The notes under the pieces are model-generated. The model saw only the letters and a program-made list of their open reading frames with translations. It made no database searches and was not told the origin of the DNA. Positions 26,587-35,354 of a stretch of DNA of 64,000 nucleotides are shown piece by piece (within the stretch, counting starts at the first letter, position 1; each line of letters starts with the position of its first letter). The stretch comes from Hyphomicrobiales bacterium (lineage in GTDB: Bacteria; Pseudomonadota; Alphaproteobacteria; Rhizobiales; Rhizobiaceae), in contig UBTA01000008.1 in NCBI GenBank assembly GCA_900468065.1, positions 22,770 to 86,769 of the forward strand, given 5' to 3'. The translations under genes were made by a program, and so were the position numbers.

Positions 26587-26793
26587 CTAGCGCAATCGCG
26601 CGCGCGCGGAAATCCGGCCCCAGATGGCAAGCAGTCCGCCTGCCGCCGCGGCAAGAGCCGTCAGCCCGTCGACTAGGCCGCTTTGATCTTCATGGGTGAC
26701 ATCCAAGCCGAGGAAATTGGCACAGGAAGCCAGAATTGCAACCACGCCACCCCAGACGGTCTTCGACATATACCAGGTCTTCCAGTCGCTCAT
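26587..26793 (-). CDS. Holin-like small membrane protein
   Basis: The 68-residue protein has a strong ribosome site (AAGGAG) before its ATG. Two hydrophobic segments (about residues 13-29 and 45-60) surround a polar turn with THEDQSGLVDGLTAL, and the tail is basic (GRISARARLR). Starting MSDWKTWYMSKTVWGG, it resembles short phage holins of proteobacterial prophages that form lesions for endolysin release. It lies 60 bases downstream of the GTA g15 gene on the same strand, so it may be the lysis component of the particle cluster. No endolysin is adjacent. Confidence 0.6.
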   Translation of the reverse strand: MSDWKTWYMSKTVWGGVVAILASCANFLGLDVTHEDQSGLVDGLTALAAAAGGLLAIWGRISARARLR

Positions 26794-26853
26794 GGGAAAC
26801 TCCTTGTTTGAATTGGGATTGATTTCCTTGGAATGAAAACATGCAGGCGGTTT

Positions 26854-29800
26854 CTACAGGCTAAGGAGCGCCTGCGCCGGTAGGCCGAAGGCAATCCTTT
26901 CTCCCCGCTGCCGCACACGCACCGAAAGAGCCGTCTGCGGCCCGCCGAAGTCCTCGATCTCAAGCTCCGGCGCGTAGTCGAACACCGGTTCGGACACATC
27001 GGCGGATCGTTTGACGGCCCCGCCGTCGAGAATGTCGACACGGTATCGTTCCTGCGGCTCGTCGAGCGCGATATCGCCGTCAAACCAGGGGTCCGCATCA
27101 CGGCGACCGCAACGGATCCAGCCGATACGAATCGCCCCCGTCGCAACGCGGCGTGCGCGCAGATGCACCGGCGCAACTGGCGTTTGTGCCCGCAGGCCGC
27201 CGGTGAAGCTGAAAGGTCCGGCAGGAGCAGCCATCTGCCCGCCAGCCTCGCCGATCCAGTTGATGGCCCGTCCTGCCTCGTCGGCGCCCAGCCCCAGCGG
27301 CTTCACCGCCGTATTGAGCACGACCAGCGGAGCACCCGTACCCGCCCCTGCCAACATTGCATCGGTGGTTCCGGCGAGCCCCCGCAAGAGTTTCGAAAGC
27401 CGCCAGCGCCCGGCAGAGATTTCCTCAGCGCTCTGGAAACCGATGATTTCCCACACGTCGTTTCCGGCAAGGATGGCCATGGGGTTTTGCCCGTTGAGGA
27501 CCGCAAGGCGGCTTGCCGAGGACAAGCCGCCAAAATGCAGGTCGAGGAGGATAAACTGCGCAGTATCGAAGCGGCCGGTGACGCCTTTACCGAGCGTCCC
27601 CGCCAAAACACCTGTCTGTGCGGGCTGGTCGAGGCGCACCCGCGCCTGATAGCCTTCCGTCGTTGCCGAGGAAGACAGAAGGACAGTACGCCATGGCCGG
27701 GAAAAAACGGCTGCACGCGCGAACGTATTTGCCTCGCCAGCCTCGTATTGCGGCAGGTCCATCAGATGGACGATTGGCGAAAATCCGTCCGAGGCTGAGC
27801 GCGGCGGATTGGCTGTCCGGGAGGGACGCACCGGGCCACCGCCACCCGCAGGCACAAACGCCCGCGCCTCAACCGAACGTGCCGCCCCGTCCTCGATCCG
27901 GCTGACAATGAAATTGCCCGCCGGTCCATCCTCCAGGGCAACGACATCGCCCGGCTCGAACGCCACCGCCGCCGGCGACAGCGAAAAGCGCACACTGCGC
28001 CGCGACACCTGATGATCGCGCAGCGCATCCTCGACAGCGCTTGCCGCCGCTCCCTCATGCATCACACCCGGCAGCGAAAGCCGCAGCACCCGGTCATTGG
28101 CCGGCGACACCCGGCGCGACCGCGCCGTCGTCCGCTCATAGGCATTTTCCGGATCGAACCGGTCGAGGATGGCCTCGCTGCCAAAATCGCTATCGTGCCC
28201 GCGCGTCTCCTCAAACAGCGCCTCTCCGTCGAGGTCCGCCAACACAGAAATGACCTTTGGCTGCGACGCCTGTTTCATCCGCGACCGGAAGCGCAGCGTC
28301 TCCCCGTCCTCGACGGCATCGATCTGCAATGCGGCCATCAATGGCTCCAGCACGTCGCGCGCCGACGCCTGCTCCGACTGCACGTAACCACTGAGATCGC
28401 CGCCGACGCGGGCCACATCGCCGCTCTCAAACCCATGATCCGCAAGCACCGCAGCGATCACATCGGCCGCTGTCGCAGCGCCAAGACGGCCGTTTAGCCA
28501 ATGCCCGGTCTGCCAGTTGACGCCATCGGACCAAAGCCCGGTATTTTCCGGAAAGGCCGGCGCCGGCCGGGCATCCCAGGTCCAGACGAACATATGGTCA
28601 GGATCGACGCATGCCGGCGCATCCGGCCCCTGCCAAAACCGGTGCTGCGCCTCCAGAAACCGGCGCTGCATGGCATCGCAGCGCGCGCCGCTTGAAAAAT
28701 ACGGAACCGCCGTCTCCGACGATTTCGGATCGGTAAAGACATTCGGCTGGTTCGCCCCCTTGTCGATCGCCGGGCAACCCAGTTCGGTAAACCAGACGGG
28801 CTTGGCGCCCGCAACCCAGGCCGTCGGCACCGTCTGCTCGACACCGCCGATCCGGTTGCGATGCGCCTGCCCCCACCAGCTGGCAATATCCTTGTAGCGG
28901 TAGACCCATGGCTTTCCCGTCAGCCCGTCGGTAATCGGCGTGCGGATACGGTCGCGGCGATCATCAGCGCTGGCATAGTACCAGTCATACCCCTCGCCGG
29001 CCGCGATCATCGCTTGCATCGCCTCGGCATCTTCCGCCAGACGGAAGCCATCGGGATTGCCAAGCGACAGGTCGCCGTCGCGCCAGTCGGACAGCGGCAT
29101 GTAGTTGTCGATCCCGACCGCATCGATATCGGCGGACGCCCAGAGCGGATCGAGATTGAAAAGCACCTCGCCAGAGCCATCGGCTGGGTGGTAGCCGAAA
29201 TATTCGCTCCAGTCCGCAGCATAGGTCAGCTTGGTGGCCACCCCGGAAATAGCCCGGACATCGGCCGCAAGAGCGATGAGCGTCTCAACAAACGGGAAGG
29301 TCCCGGCCCCATCGCGCAACTGTGTCAGCCCGCGCAATTCGGAACCGATGATGAACCCGTCGACCCCACCCGCGCCCTTTGCCAGCAGCGCGTACTGAAG
29401 CACCAGCCGGCGATACCCCTCGTCTGCGGCCATCGACGTCACCGCTGGTCCGGACACGGAAAAATGTCCCGCCGTGGCAGTTCCGCCAAACGCTTCCACC
29501 TGCGTGCGCGCCGCCATTGTCTTGTCCGCACTGCCCACCAGACCTGGCGCCGGATGCGCGGTAATCCGCCCCCGCCACGGATAGGCGGGCTGCCCTATGC
29601 CGCCATAGGGATTGGGCAGCGTGTTACCGGCCGCAATGTCCATCATCACGAAGGGATAGAGATAGACTTTTAGCCCGCGTGCTTTCAGATCGGCGATCGC
29701 CGCCGCCACGCTTGCATCGCTCGGCGTGCCGCCATAGGCCGGGCCGCCATTGTTGCGGCTGACCAGCCACGCACCGTCGCGCTGAATACCCGATACAGAC

Positions 29801-30705
29801 CATGCCCGGCTTTCGCCATCGCGCGCGGAGGTCTCCACGCCCGGAACGATCCGGCAATGACCTGCCCGCAAATCCGTCCCGAACCACGACACCACCAGCG
29901 CCACCCGATCAAGGTTCGGACACAACGCCTGCAACTCGTCTATCGAAGCCTGCCAGTCGGAACCCGCGTGAAAGACATTGCGGTTGATCAGCCGGCTTGC
30001 GCCTGCGCCCGTCTTCTCGCTGACCACAACTGGATCATAGCCATGCTCGCTGGAGCCCGGAATGATCGTCACCGCCCGGATCTGCCTTTCCAGCGCGCCG
30101 GCCGGCCGCAAGACCTCGAACTGGATCACTGGGATACGGTTGCCGTAATTATGCAACGGAAGGCGCTCGAACACGGCATAGGCAAGTCTGCGATAGGCCG
30201 GCACTTTCCCCACGCCCTGTTTTGCCTCGATCAACGGATCGGGCAATTGATCGCCCGTCCCGCGATAAAGCCGCATCTCGATCCCGGTCAAATCCAGTTC
30301 CCGCCCGTCCGCCCAGACACGGCGCACGCAGGCAATCTCGCCCTCGCAGATCCCAAGCGCAAAATTGGCATAGTAGCGAAACGTCTCGACCCGCGGTCCG
30401 CTCGCCTTGCCGCCCTGCCGCTCGACCCGCACCTCTTCTTCAAACCGAGTCGCCCAGATCAGCGTACCGCCGATGCGCACCGTGCCATAGGCGCGGGTGA
30501 TCGCCGTGCCGTCCTCGGCACCGGGAATGCGCGCATCGCCCAGCCGGGCGCCCGAGACCGTGGTCATGCCGTTGATGATCGAGCGGTCGATCACCGATCC
30601 GGCCAGCGCTCCAACTGCGCGGCCAAGCACCGCGCCGACCGGCCCGAACACGCTGCCAAGGGCTGCACCGGCCGCCTGCAGAAGAATGGTTGCCATGACC
30701 GTCAA
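26854..30705 (-). CDS. GTA host-specificity/megatron tail protein (RcGTA g15-like)
   Basis: The 1283-residue product is close in size to RcGTA gp15 (about 1300). The N-terminus is a Gly/Ala-rich hydrophobic stretch (about residues 4-45). A TIM-barrel glycosidase-like domain occupies about residues 390-720, with candidate catalytic glutamates in GFIIGSELRGL (about 452) and WFTELGCPAID (about 640). A long tail-spike/baseplate part follows, with repeated beta modules. It is the last structural gene in the g3-to-g15 order. Its ATG overlaps the stop of g14 (ATGA). This protein forms the baseplate hub and tip that contacts the recipient cell. Confidence 0.9.
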   Translation of the reverse strand: MTVMATILLQAAGAALGSVFGPVGAVLGRAVGALAGSVIDRSIINGMTTVSGARLGDARIPGAEDGTAITRAYGTVRIGGTLIWATRFEEEVRVERQGGKASGPRVETFRYYANFALGICEGEIACVRRVWADGRELDLTGIEMRLYRGTGDQLPDPLIEAKQGVGKVPAYRRLAYAVFERLPLHNYGNRIPVIQFEVLRPAGALERQIRAVTIIPGSSEHGYDPVVVSEKTGAGASRLINRNVFHAGSDWQASIDELQALCPNLDRVALVVSWFGTDLRAGHCRIVPGVETSARDGESRAWSVSGIQRDGAWLVSRNNGGPAYGGTPSDASVAAAIADLKARGLKVYLYPFVMMDIAAGNTLPNPYGGIGQPAYPWRGRITAHPAPGLVGSADKTMAARTQVEAFGGTATAGHFSVSGPAVTSMAADEGYRRLVLQYALLAKGAGGVDGFIIGSELRGLTQLRDGAGTFPFVETLIALAADVRAISGVATKLTYAADWSEYFGYHPADGSGEVLFNLDPLWASADIDAVGIDNYMPLSDWRDGDLSLGNPDGFRLAEDAEAMQAMIAAGEGYDWYYASADDRRDRIRTPITDGLTGKPWVYRYKDIASWWGQAHRNRIGGVEQTVPTAWVAGAKPVWFTELGCPAIDKGANQPNVFTDPKSSETAVPYFSSGARCDAMQRRFLEAQHRFWQGPDAPACVDPDHMFVWTWDARPAPAFPENTGLWSDGVNWQTGHWLNGRLGAATAADVIAAVLADHGFESGDVARVGGDLSGYVQSEQASARDVLEPLMAALQIDAVEDGETLRFRSRMKQASQPKVISVLADLDGEALFEETRGHDSDFGSEAILDRFDPENAYERTTARSRRVSPANDRVLRLSLPGVMHEGAAASAVEDALRDHQVSRRSVRFSLSPAAVAFEPGDVVALEDGPAGNFIVSRIEDGAARSVEARAFVPAGGGGPVRPSRTANPPRSASDGFSPIVHLMDLPQYEAGEANTFARAAVFSRPWRTVLLSSSATTEGYQARVRLDQPAQTGVLAGTLGKGVTGRFDTAQFILLDLHFGGLSSASRLAVLNGQNPMAILAGNDVWEIIGFQSAEEISAGRWRLSKLLRGLAGTTDAMLAGAGTGAPLVVLNTAVKPLGLGADEAGRAINWIGEAGGQMAAPAGPFSFTGGLRAQTPVAPVHLRARRVATGAIRIGWIRCGRRDADPWFDGDIALDEPQERYRVDILDGGAVKRSADVSEPVFDYAPELEIEDFGGPQTALSVRVRQRGERIAFGLPAQALLSL

Positions 30706-31214
30706 ACCTTCTCGGGAAAACGAAACACGCCTGCAATCCGCCGTCGCCAGGAGGGCACCAGCGCCGACTCGATCACCGCTGCCTGTTCATAGGCATGGAT
30801 GAACCTGTCTTCGGTACTGACAATCCCGGCATGTTTGGCCGGCAGATCCGGCCGCCAGCAAAACAACAGCAGATCGCCCGGCTGCATCTCAGCCACCGAA
30901 AGTTCCGCCCCAAAATGCCGCCGCGCCGCCCCGCGCAACCGGTCCTCGCCGCTGCGCTCTGCCCAATCAGGCTGATAGGCAGGCGGCAATTCCGGCTCCA
31001 CACCATAAATCTCGCGCCACACACCCCGCACCAGCCCCAGACAATCGCAACCGACCCCCTTCAGGCTTGCCTGATGCCGGTATGGCGTGCCGATCCAGCT
31101 CCGGGCTGCCGTAACGATCCGCTTTGCGCAGGCGGCCCCGTCACCCTCCCCTTGAGGGGGAGGGTCGGCGCGAGGCGCCGGGGCGGGGTGATCTTTCCGG
31201 AGAACCTCACTCAT
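30702..31214 (-). CDS. GTA NlpC/P60-type peptidase (RcGTA g14-like) with repeat-derived N-terminus
   Basis: ATG 31214 overlaps the g13 stop region and gives 170 residues. The NlpC/P60 core has the catalytic Cys58 in GCDCLGLVRG and His128 in KHAGIVS, with the fold's GTPYRHQ start motif at about residues 42-48. In the GTA this protein sits at the tail tip and cuts peptidoglycan during DNA entry. Residues 8-27 (DHPAPAPRADPPPQGEGDGA) are a translation of the palindromic intergenic repeat, which has been captured in frame between the start codon and the enzyme domain. Confidence 0.88.
   Translation of the reverse strand: MSEVLRKDHPAPAPRADPPPQGEGDGAACAKRIVTAARSWIGTPYRHQASLKGVGCDCLGLVRGVWREIYGVEPELPPAYQPDWAERSGEDRLRGAARRHFGAELSVAEMQPGDLLLFCWRPDLPAKHAGIVSTEDRFIHAYEQAAVIESALVPSWRRRIAGVFRFPEKV
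31141..31199. repeat. Palindromic repeat unit inside the g14 coding sequence
   Basis: CCCTCCCCTTGAGGGGGAGG followed by GTCGGCGCGAGGCGCCGGGG and GGGTGATCTTT matches, with few changes, the left half of the element at 41772-41892. It lies within the N-terminal codons of the peptidase gene and keeps the frame open. Confidence 0.8.
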
Positions 31215-32097
31215 ACAGCGCCCGCCCGTCATGCACCGCATCGCCATCCGCATAACCAAATGCAAAATCCATCCCCGGCATATGCGGGAAACCTTGGAAA
31301 TTCAGCCGGTTTGCAAATTTCTCACCACAGGCGCCAAAACTCTTGTCGCACCCCGCCGTCACCGTGAATGCATCGCCCACCGCCATTGGCAAAGGCAGCG
31401 GCAGCCACAGCGACAGCACCACCGCATCCCCGTCCCGGCGATGATCCTCGATATCGCCCGCATGCCCGGCATTCGCCCCGTCAACGAACCGCACCACGCC
31501 ATACCGGTAAAAACCTGCCACCGCCGCATCGAGCCCGGTCACCCGTATCCGTGTCTCTCCCAGAACAGCCGCAATCGTGCCACTGCCCCGGTAGGCCGGA
31601 TTGCTCAGGTCGACCTTGCACCGTCCATCGCCCAGCACGGCATCGCAACGCCGCCCGTAAATCCGCCCCTGGACCTGATCCAGCCGATGCGTCAGCCGGC
31701 GCAGCTCGGCGCGAAAGGCGCCGCCCGCGCGCACGACATCGCCGATCTCCTGCGCCCGCAGCAGAATGCGCTGGCCCGGCGCCTGCCAGTTCACCTGAAA
31801 CACCTCGACCCTGGCGCCGTCGTAGCGTCCGGCGATCACATCCGCCTCGCTGATCGCAGCGCTGGAAAACCCGCCGGCTACCTCGCCCGCCTCGACCGAA
31901 AGTCCGCTGGCCGCCTCGCTGTCAGCCGCCTGGAACCCGCTGGCCGCCCGGAAATCGGTACCATCAAAGCTCAGATCATGATCATGCTCGGTAAAGCCGA
32001 GCACCGTCCCATCGCGCCGCGTCACCCGCCAGCAATGGCACATCGTTGTCGCATCACCGTCCAAATGTTCAGCAAGCGCTGCGCTAAGCGTTTTCAT
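31207..32097 (-). CDS. GTA tail-tip protein, DUF2163/BR0599 family (RcGTA g13-like)
   Basis: The 296-residue protein ends in the BR0599-type cysteine motif: CDKSFGACGEKFANRLNFQG followed by FPHMPG. The DUF2163 N-terminal part has CHCWRVTRRDGTVLGFTEHD near residue 20. In the RcGTA particle this protein is a baseplate hub with an iron-sulfur-type cysteine cluster. It overlaps the g12 stop (ATGA) and is followed by the peptidase gene, exactly the RcGTA order. Confidence 0.92.
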   Translation of the reverse strand: MKTLSAALAEHLDGDATTMCHCWRVTRRDGTVLGFTEHDHDLSFDGTDFRAASGFQAADSEAASGLSVEAGEVAGGFSSAAISEADVIAGRYDGARVEVFQVNWQAPGQRILLRAQEIGDVVRAGGAFRAELRRLTHRLDQVQGRIYGRRCDAVLGDGRCKVDLSNPAYRGSGTIAAVLGETRIRVTGLDAAVAGFYRYGVVRFVDGANAGHAGDIEDHRRDGDAVVLSLWLPLPLPMAVGDAFTVTAGCDKSFGACGEKFANRLNFQGFPHMPGMDFAFGYADGDAVHDGRALYE

Positions 32098-32735
32098 GGC
32101 TTGATCTCCACCAGAGGAATGGACGGGATGCGCCCGGCCTGAAACTGCCCCAGATCGACATCGATCCGGTCCGTATCGAAGCGTACCGGCACATCGAACT
32201 CGAAGCCTGCCTTCACGACAGCGCCGATCGCTGGAATTTTCGAGGACAGAAACGCCACCCGCCCAGCCGCCACGTCGAGCGTGAAATCGGCTGGCGCGAC
32301 CGAGACCCCGCCAACCGAAATCACCACAGTGCCTGCAACCGGCTTGGCGATCTCACGCACAGTCACGCCACCCGCGTCGCCATAAACCTTCACCAACTGA
32401 AAGACAGCCGTCACCCCATCACCGGTGCCGATCATCTGATCATGGCCCATGACCGCCCCGCCGGGCGCGCAGGATTTGAAATCCAGCGGATCGCGAAAGC
32501 GGAACCCGTAGAGCTGCCCCGCTCGCGCCTCGAAAAACTCCAGCACGGCGTAGAGATCGCCAATCGACTTGACCCCCGAGCCCGCATCATAATGGCGTCG
32601 CGCATCGCGCCAACGCCGGTTGCGGTTTTCCCGCCCGTTCGAAAGACTGACAATGTCGGTCCGCCGGACCGGCCCGCCACTCGTCCCCAATGCCAGGCGC
32701 AAGGGAAACCGGACCTCATGAAATCCTGTTGGCAT
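32094..32735 (-). CDS. GTA distal tail protein, DUF2460 family (RcGTA g12-like)
   Basis: The 213-residue product begins with a DUF2460 pattern (FHEVRFPLRLALGTSGGP) and has GFRFRDPLDFKS near residue 86 and FDVPVRFDTDRIDVDL near residue 184, all typical of this phage/GTA family. In the particle it forms the ring between tail tube and baseplate. A 1.4-kb insert separates it from g11, unlike the compact arrangement in Rhodobacter. Confidence 0.92.
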   Translation of the reverse strand: MPTGFHEVRFPLRLALGTSGGPVRRTDIVSLSNGRENRNRRWRDARRHYDAGSGVKSIGDLYAVLEFFEARAGQLYGFRFRDPLDFKSCAPGGAVMGHDQMIGTGDGVTAVFQLVKVYGDAGGVTVREIAKPVAGTVVISVGGVSVAPADFTLDVAAGRVAFLSSKIPAIGAVVKAGFEFDVPVRFDTDRIDVDLGQFQAGRIPSIPLVEIKP

Positions 32736-32971
32736 GATGTTTTCCGTTGTGTGTTGAATCGGTTGGCGGGGAGTCTTCAGGGATAGCGGGAGGTTGGGCA
32801 GAAGCCCTTATCCGGGCCGTCGGCTACCTTCTCCCCACAAGTGACGAAGAAGGGGCACGCCCCTATTCGGAGATGGCGATTTTGGTCCTCCCCCGCTCTC
32901 ACTCCCTCAGTGCGGGCGATTGGACATCGAAATTGTTTAGAAAGGTCGCCGCGATAACTTCATCGCCTTGT

Positions 32972-33232
32972 GTGGTTAAACCTCTGCGGGAGACTTGGAA
33001 CTTGGGCGAGTTTGTCACCACATTCCTCCGGATATTCCTCAATTTTTTATTATTCAGCAGATTTTCGGTGGCATTTTACGTATCCCTTGGATTGCTAATC
33101 GGCTCTCTCGTGGCTGCTGGCACCAACACTCCGGCAATTTACTGGGCGGCTTTTGGAACTCTTGTTGCGATTGCGATCTTCGTGCGGATCAGGCTTCATC
33201 GGCGAAAACGGGCCCTGCATTACCGCCCGTGA
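32972..33232 (+). CDS. Small membrane protein in the GTA insert (a)
   Basis: From GTG 32972 the frame encodes 86 residues with two hydrophobic helices, FVTTFLRIFLNFLLFSRF into VAFYVSLGLLIGSLVAAG (about residues 13-45) and AIYWAAFGTLVAIAIFVRI (about 52-70), and a basic tail (RLHRRKR). The frame is open further upstream, and ATG 32873 is another possible start, but that part overlaps the repeat remnant. There is no clear ribosome site before the GTG. Function unknown; the shape would fit a phage moron or small toxin/immunity protein, which is only a guess. Confidence 0.4.
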   Translation: MVKPLRETWNLGEFVTTFLRIFLNFLLFSRFSVAFYVSLGLLIGSLVAAGTNTPAIYWAAFGTLVAIAIFVRIRLHRRKRALHYRP

Positions 33233-33392
33233 TCTCATAGCAGGCGCGGGGGTGAAGCACCCTTGAAGGTTGGTCACGGTGATCTCCTACCGATGCAACG
33301 ATGATGGATATGCCGCGTTCCGAAATAACTCAGTGCTAACTTGGAGACGCTATTCAGAAGAGAGAATTTTCTGTTACGAGGTGCGAAGCGTG

Positions 33393-33677
33393 GTGAATGA
33401 CTTAAATAAAAGACGTGGTCCCGACCGTTTTGATCGACTGAAAGTAAACTGTGTGGCGGCGGGTATCGCTCTGCTAGGCCCTTTGAGCCTGGCTTTTTAC
33501 TTCGCGCAACTCGTTCGAGGCGAGTTTTCTTCAAGGACGAGCGTACTCGTTTCATATGCTGAAAATCCGATATCATTTTACGTCACGAGCGTCGCTTTCG
33601 GTGCCTGCGCGTTATTGCTGACAACTGTGAGCGTGCTCTTCGCGATCTTTTTATGGCGCGGACGATCGAGCAAATGA
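33393..33677 (+). CDS. Small membrane protein in the GTA insert (b)
   Basis: GTG 33393 opens 94 residues. A hydrophilic N-terminus (NDLNKRRGPDRFDRLK) precedes a helix CVAAGIALLGPLSLAFYFAQ, a polar loop, and a second helix VAFGACALLLTTVSVLFAIF ending with a basic cap (LWRGRSSK). The frame extends in phase to ATG 33270. Codon use is less GC-biased than in the flanking genes, pointing to acquisition. No family is recognised. Confidence 0.45.
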   Translation: MNDLNKRRGPDRFDRLKVNCVAAGIALLGPLSLAFYFAQLVRGEFSSRTSVLVSYAENPISFYVTSVAFGACALLLTTVSVLFAIFLWRGRSSK

Positions 33678-33890
33678 CCCGCAGGTGCGGGCTTCGCCAA
33701 AGCAAATAAGCGTTCTTCCCCCCCTGTCGTATTCGACCTGATGTTGAAGCGGCTGCGAGGGGAATTCGCAGGTGTATCCGTGGATCATGTCCACGATCTC
33801 GACCGCCAGTTCACGGCACTTGCCTTCCAAACGGCTCCTATCTGCGGGTGGAATGAATCTTGCGCCGTCCAAACTGTTAATAATTCTCGT
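33651..33890 (-). pseudogene. Possible truncated gene remnant in the GTA insert
   Basis: Read on the minus strand, about 80 codons give protein-like sequence (ADRSRLEGKCRELAVEIVDM, then HGYTCEFPSQPLQHQVEYD and CFGEARTCGSF) with paired cysteines and a natural stop at 33651. The upstream part of the same frame looks random and no start with a ribosome site is seen, so this may be the 3' end of a gene cut by the insertion. It overlaps no strong gene. Confidence 0.3.
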
Positions 33891-33941
33891 GCACGTTCCA
33901 GCTGTAGGCAGTTTGATTGCAAAAACAATTATTGCGAGATA

Positions 33942-34109
33942 ATGAAAATGGGGTATCGCATAGGCCGAAGCCTCGCGGTGTGGGCGGCAGCGCTGCTGGT
34001 GCTCTTGTATGTCCACCACGATATGCATAGGGCCACTGGGGGCGCCACTGTTGTGGGTATTCTGTGGGCACTTGGAGAGCGGTTCCTTGGCCGCTGGCGC
34101 CGTCAGTGA
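33942..34109 (+). CDS. Small membrane protein in the GTA insert (c)
   Basis: ATG 33942, after GCGAGATA, gives 55 residues: a basic start (MKMGYRIGRS), a helix LAVWAAALLVLLYVHHD, a short loop, and an amphipathic second half ending in GERFLGRWRRQ. The frame is open further upstream, but that part lacks protein character. It ends 57 bases before the g11 stop, converging on it. Function unknown. Confidence 0.4.
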   Translation: MKMGYRIGRSLAVWAAALLVLLYVHHDMHRATGGATVVGILWALGERFLGRWRRQ

Positions 34110-34166
34110 ATTTCCCCGCCTTTGATCTTAGGGCGATGGGCATACCGAAAAAACCGCATCGCCCGC

Positions 34167-34751
34167 TCAAAGCCCTCTTCTTCCCCGCCCCACCGTGCGC
34201 GTCAACATCGCCGCAATCTGCCCCTCCGACTTCCGAAAACTCTGCACATCGGACGCCGTCACGTTGAAGACCACATTCATCGCCGCACCGCCGCCCGTTG
34301 ACGCCACACCAAGCGATCCATCGGAACCGCGCTTCAGCGGCAGGATCGCCTCCGATCCGGCCTCGCCCATCAATCCCATCTGGCCGTCCATCGGAAAATA
34401 GGTCGGCGTTGACACGACACCGCCGGCGGCAAATGGCGTCACCCTGCCCGGTACGCCACCTTCGGCAAAAGCGGTCACCCCACTCAGGCTGCCGGTAAGC
34501 CCCGAGATCGCCGAACCGAGCAACCCCTCGAGCGGCTTCAAACCTGCCGAAAGCGCAATCTCCGTCAGCCGCAACCCGGCACCGCGCAGCACATCCTCCA
34601 GCCCCTTGCCACCCCGCGTCGCCGAGGCCAAAGCCCCGGTCAGTGCCGAGCCGAACGAGCGGGAGCGCCGCTCCAGGTCGTCCAGCACATCCTTCAAAGC
34701 GTCCGCATCCTCGGCTGCCGCCGAAAACCCGATCTCATCGCGTTCCATCAT
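34167..34751 (-). CDS. GTA tape-measure protein, short form (RcGTA g11-like)
   Basis: The 194-residue protein has an N-terminal helical part (EDADALKDVLDDLERRS), a Gly/Ala/Leu-rich centre, and the conserved tape-measure C-terminal motif GLMGEAGSEAILPLKRG near residue 135. The very short length agrees with the short-tailed appearance and short tape-measure protein of RcGTA (about 220). GAGGAG precedes two adjacent ATGs (34751 and 34748). It closes the compact block g3 to g11. Confidence 0.88.
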   Translation of the reverse strand: MMERDEIGFSAAAEDADALKDVLDDLERRSRSFGSALTGALASATRGGKGLEDVLRGAGLRLTEIALSAGLKPLEGLLGSAISGLTGSLSGVTAFAEGGVPGRVTPFAAGGVVSTPTYFPMDGQMGLMGEAGSEAILPLKRGSDGSLGVASTGGGAAMNVVFNVTASDVQSFRKSEGQIAAMLTRTVGRGRRGL

Positions 34752-34779
34752 TGTCTCCTCAAAAAGAATGTCCGCCGTC

Positions 34780-34995
34780 TCAGTCCGGAAACGCCACCAT
34801 CAGCGTTTCCAGGCCTGAGCGATCCGGAACCGCCCCGGAAGGCCGCAATCCGCCGAATGCGGCGCGCATCTCCCTTGGGGTCATCGACCAGAATTCCCGC
34901 GCTGGAAGCCGCAGCAGGCAAAGCCCGGCATGCATCGCCGGCCCCCACGGAAACGGGGGTGGCAAACCACCATCCTTGCCCGCTGCGGCTCTCAA
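34780..34995 (-). CDS. GTA tail assembly chaperone (RcGTA g10.1-like)
   Basis: The 71-residue protein shows the rcc01693-type pattern: PFPWGPAMHAGLCLLRLPA, then FWSMTPREMRAAFGGLRP and a short tail. In tailed phages and GTAs such a small gene follows the first chaperone gene and assists tape-measure packaging. Its ATG overlaps the g10 stop by four bases. Confidence 0.85.
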   Translation of the reverse strand: MRAAAGKDGGLPPPFPWGPAMHAGLCLLRLPAREFWSMTPREMRAAFGGLRPSGAVPDRSGLETLMVAFPD

Positions 34996-35354
34996 GGGTT
35001 TGCTTGGTCCTCCGCGCTGCCGAAGGTCGCCGCCAGCAACTCGCTGGTCAGCCGCGCCAGCCCGGCAATGCCGCCGTCGATGCTCATGACGGCAACATCC
35101 TCGTCGGACACCAGATTGCCGCCACCGCGCAGGCCGGCGCTGAGGATGCGGATCATGTCCTCGGCCTTCAGCCGCCCGGCGGAAAACCGCGCCGCAAGCG
35201 CGATCAGATTGTCAGCCGCAAAAGCGGTCTCCAGCTCGGCCAGGCTGCCGAGCGTCAGGCAGAGTATCCGCCGCTCGCCACCGATGACGGCCTCCACCTC
35301 GCCGCGATGCCGGTTCGCCCGGCCCGTTACCCCAGTGTTGCGCCCGGTCATCAC
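34992..35354 (-). CDS. GTA tail chaperone, GTA_TA family (RcGTA g10-like)
   Basis: The 120-residue protein has the GTA_TA layout: GEVEAVIGGERRILCLTLGS, LAELETAF, then DMIRILSAGLRGGGN and a C-terminal helix. The family name itself comes from gene transfer agents. It overlaps the g9 stop (ATGA) and is followed by g10.1 with another four-base overlap. Confidence 0.9.
   Translation of the reverse strand: MMTGRNTGVTGRANRHRGEVEAVIGGERRILCLTLGSLAELETAFAADNLIALAARFSAGRLKAEDMIRILSAGLRGGGNLVSDEDVAVMSIDGGIAGLARLTSELLAATFGSAEDQANP

Larger units (their letters stand above)
32736..34166. other. AT-richer insert between GTA g11 and g12
   Basis: About 1.43 kb interrupts the structural series. It begins (about 32818-32925) with a degenerate piece of the palindromic repeat (ACCTTCTCCCCAC and TCCTCCCCCGCTC). 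It continues with visibly lower GC, and carries short plus-strand frames that each encode one or two membrane helices, listed separately. None resembles a structural GTA protein. Confidence 0.7.

Noticed and set aside
32747..33232. A 161-residue protein using the first ATG of the frame
   Set aside because: The first half translates the repeat remnant and looks random; only the membrane part from about 32972 is protein-like.
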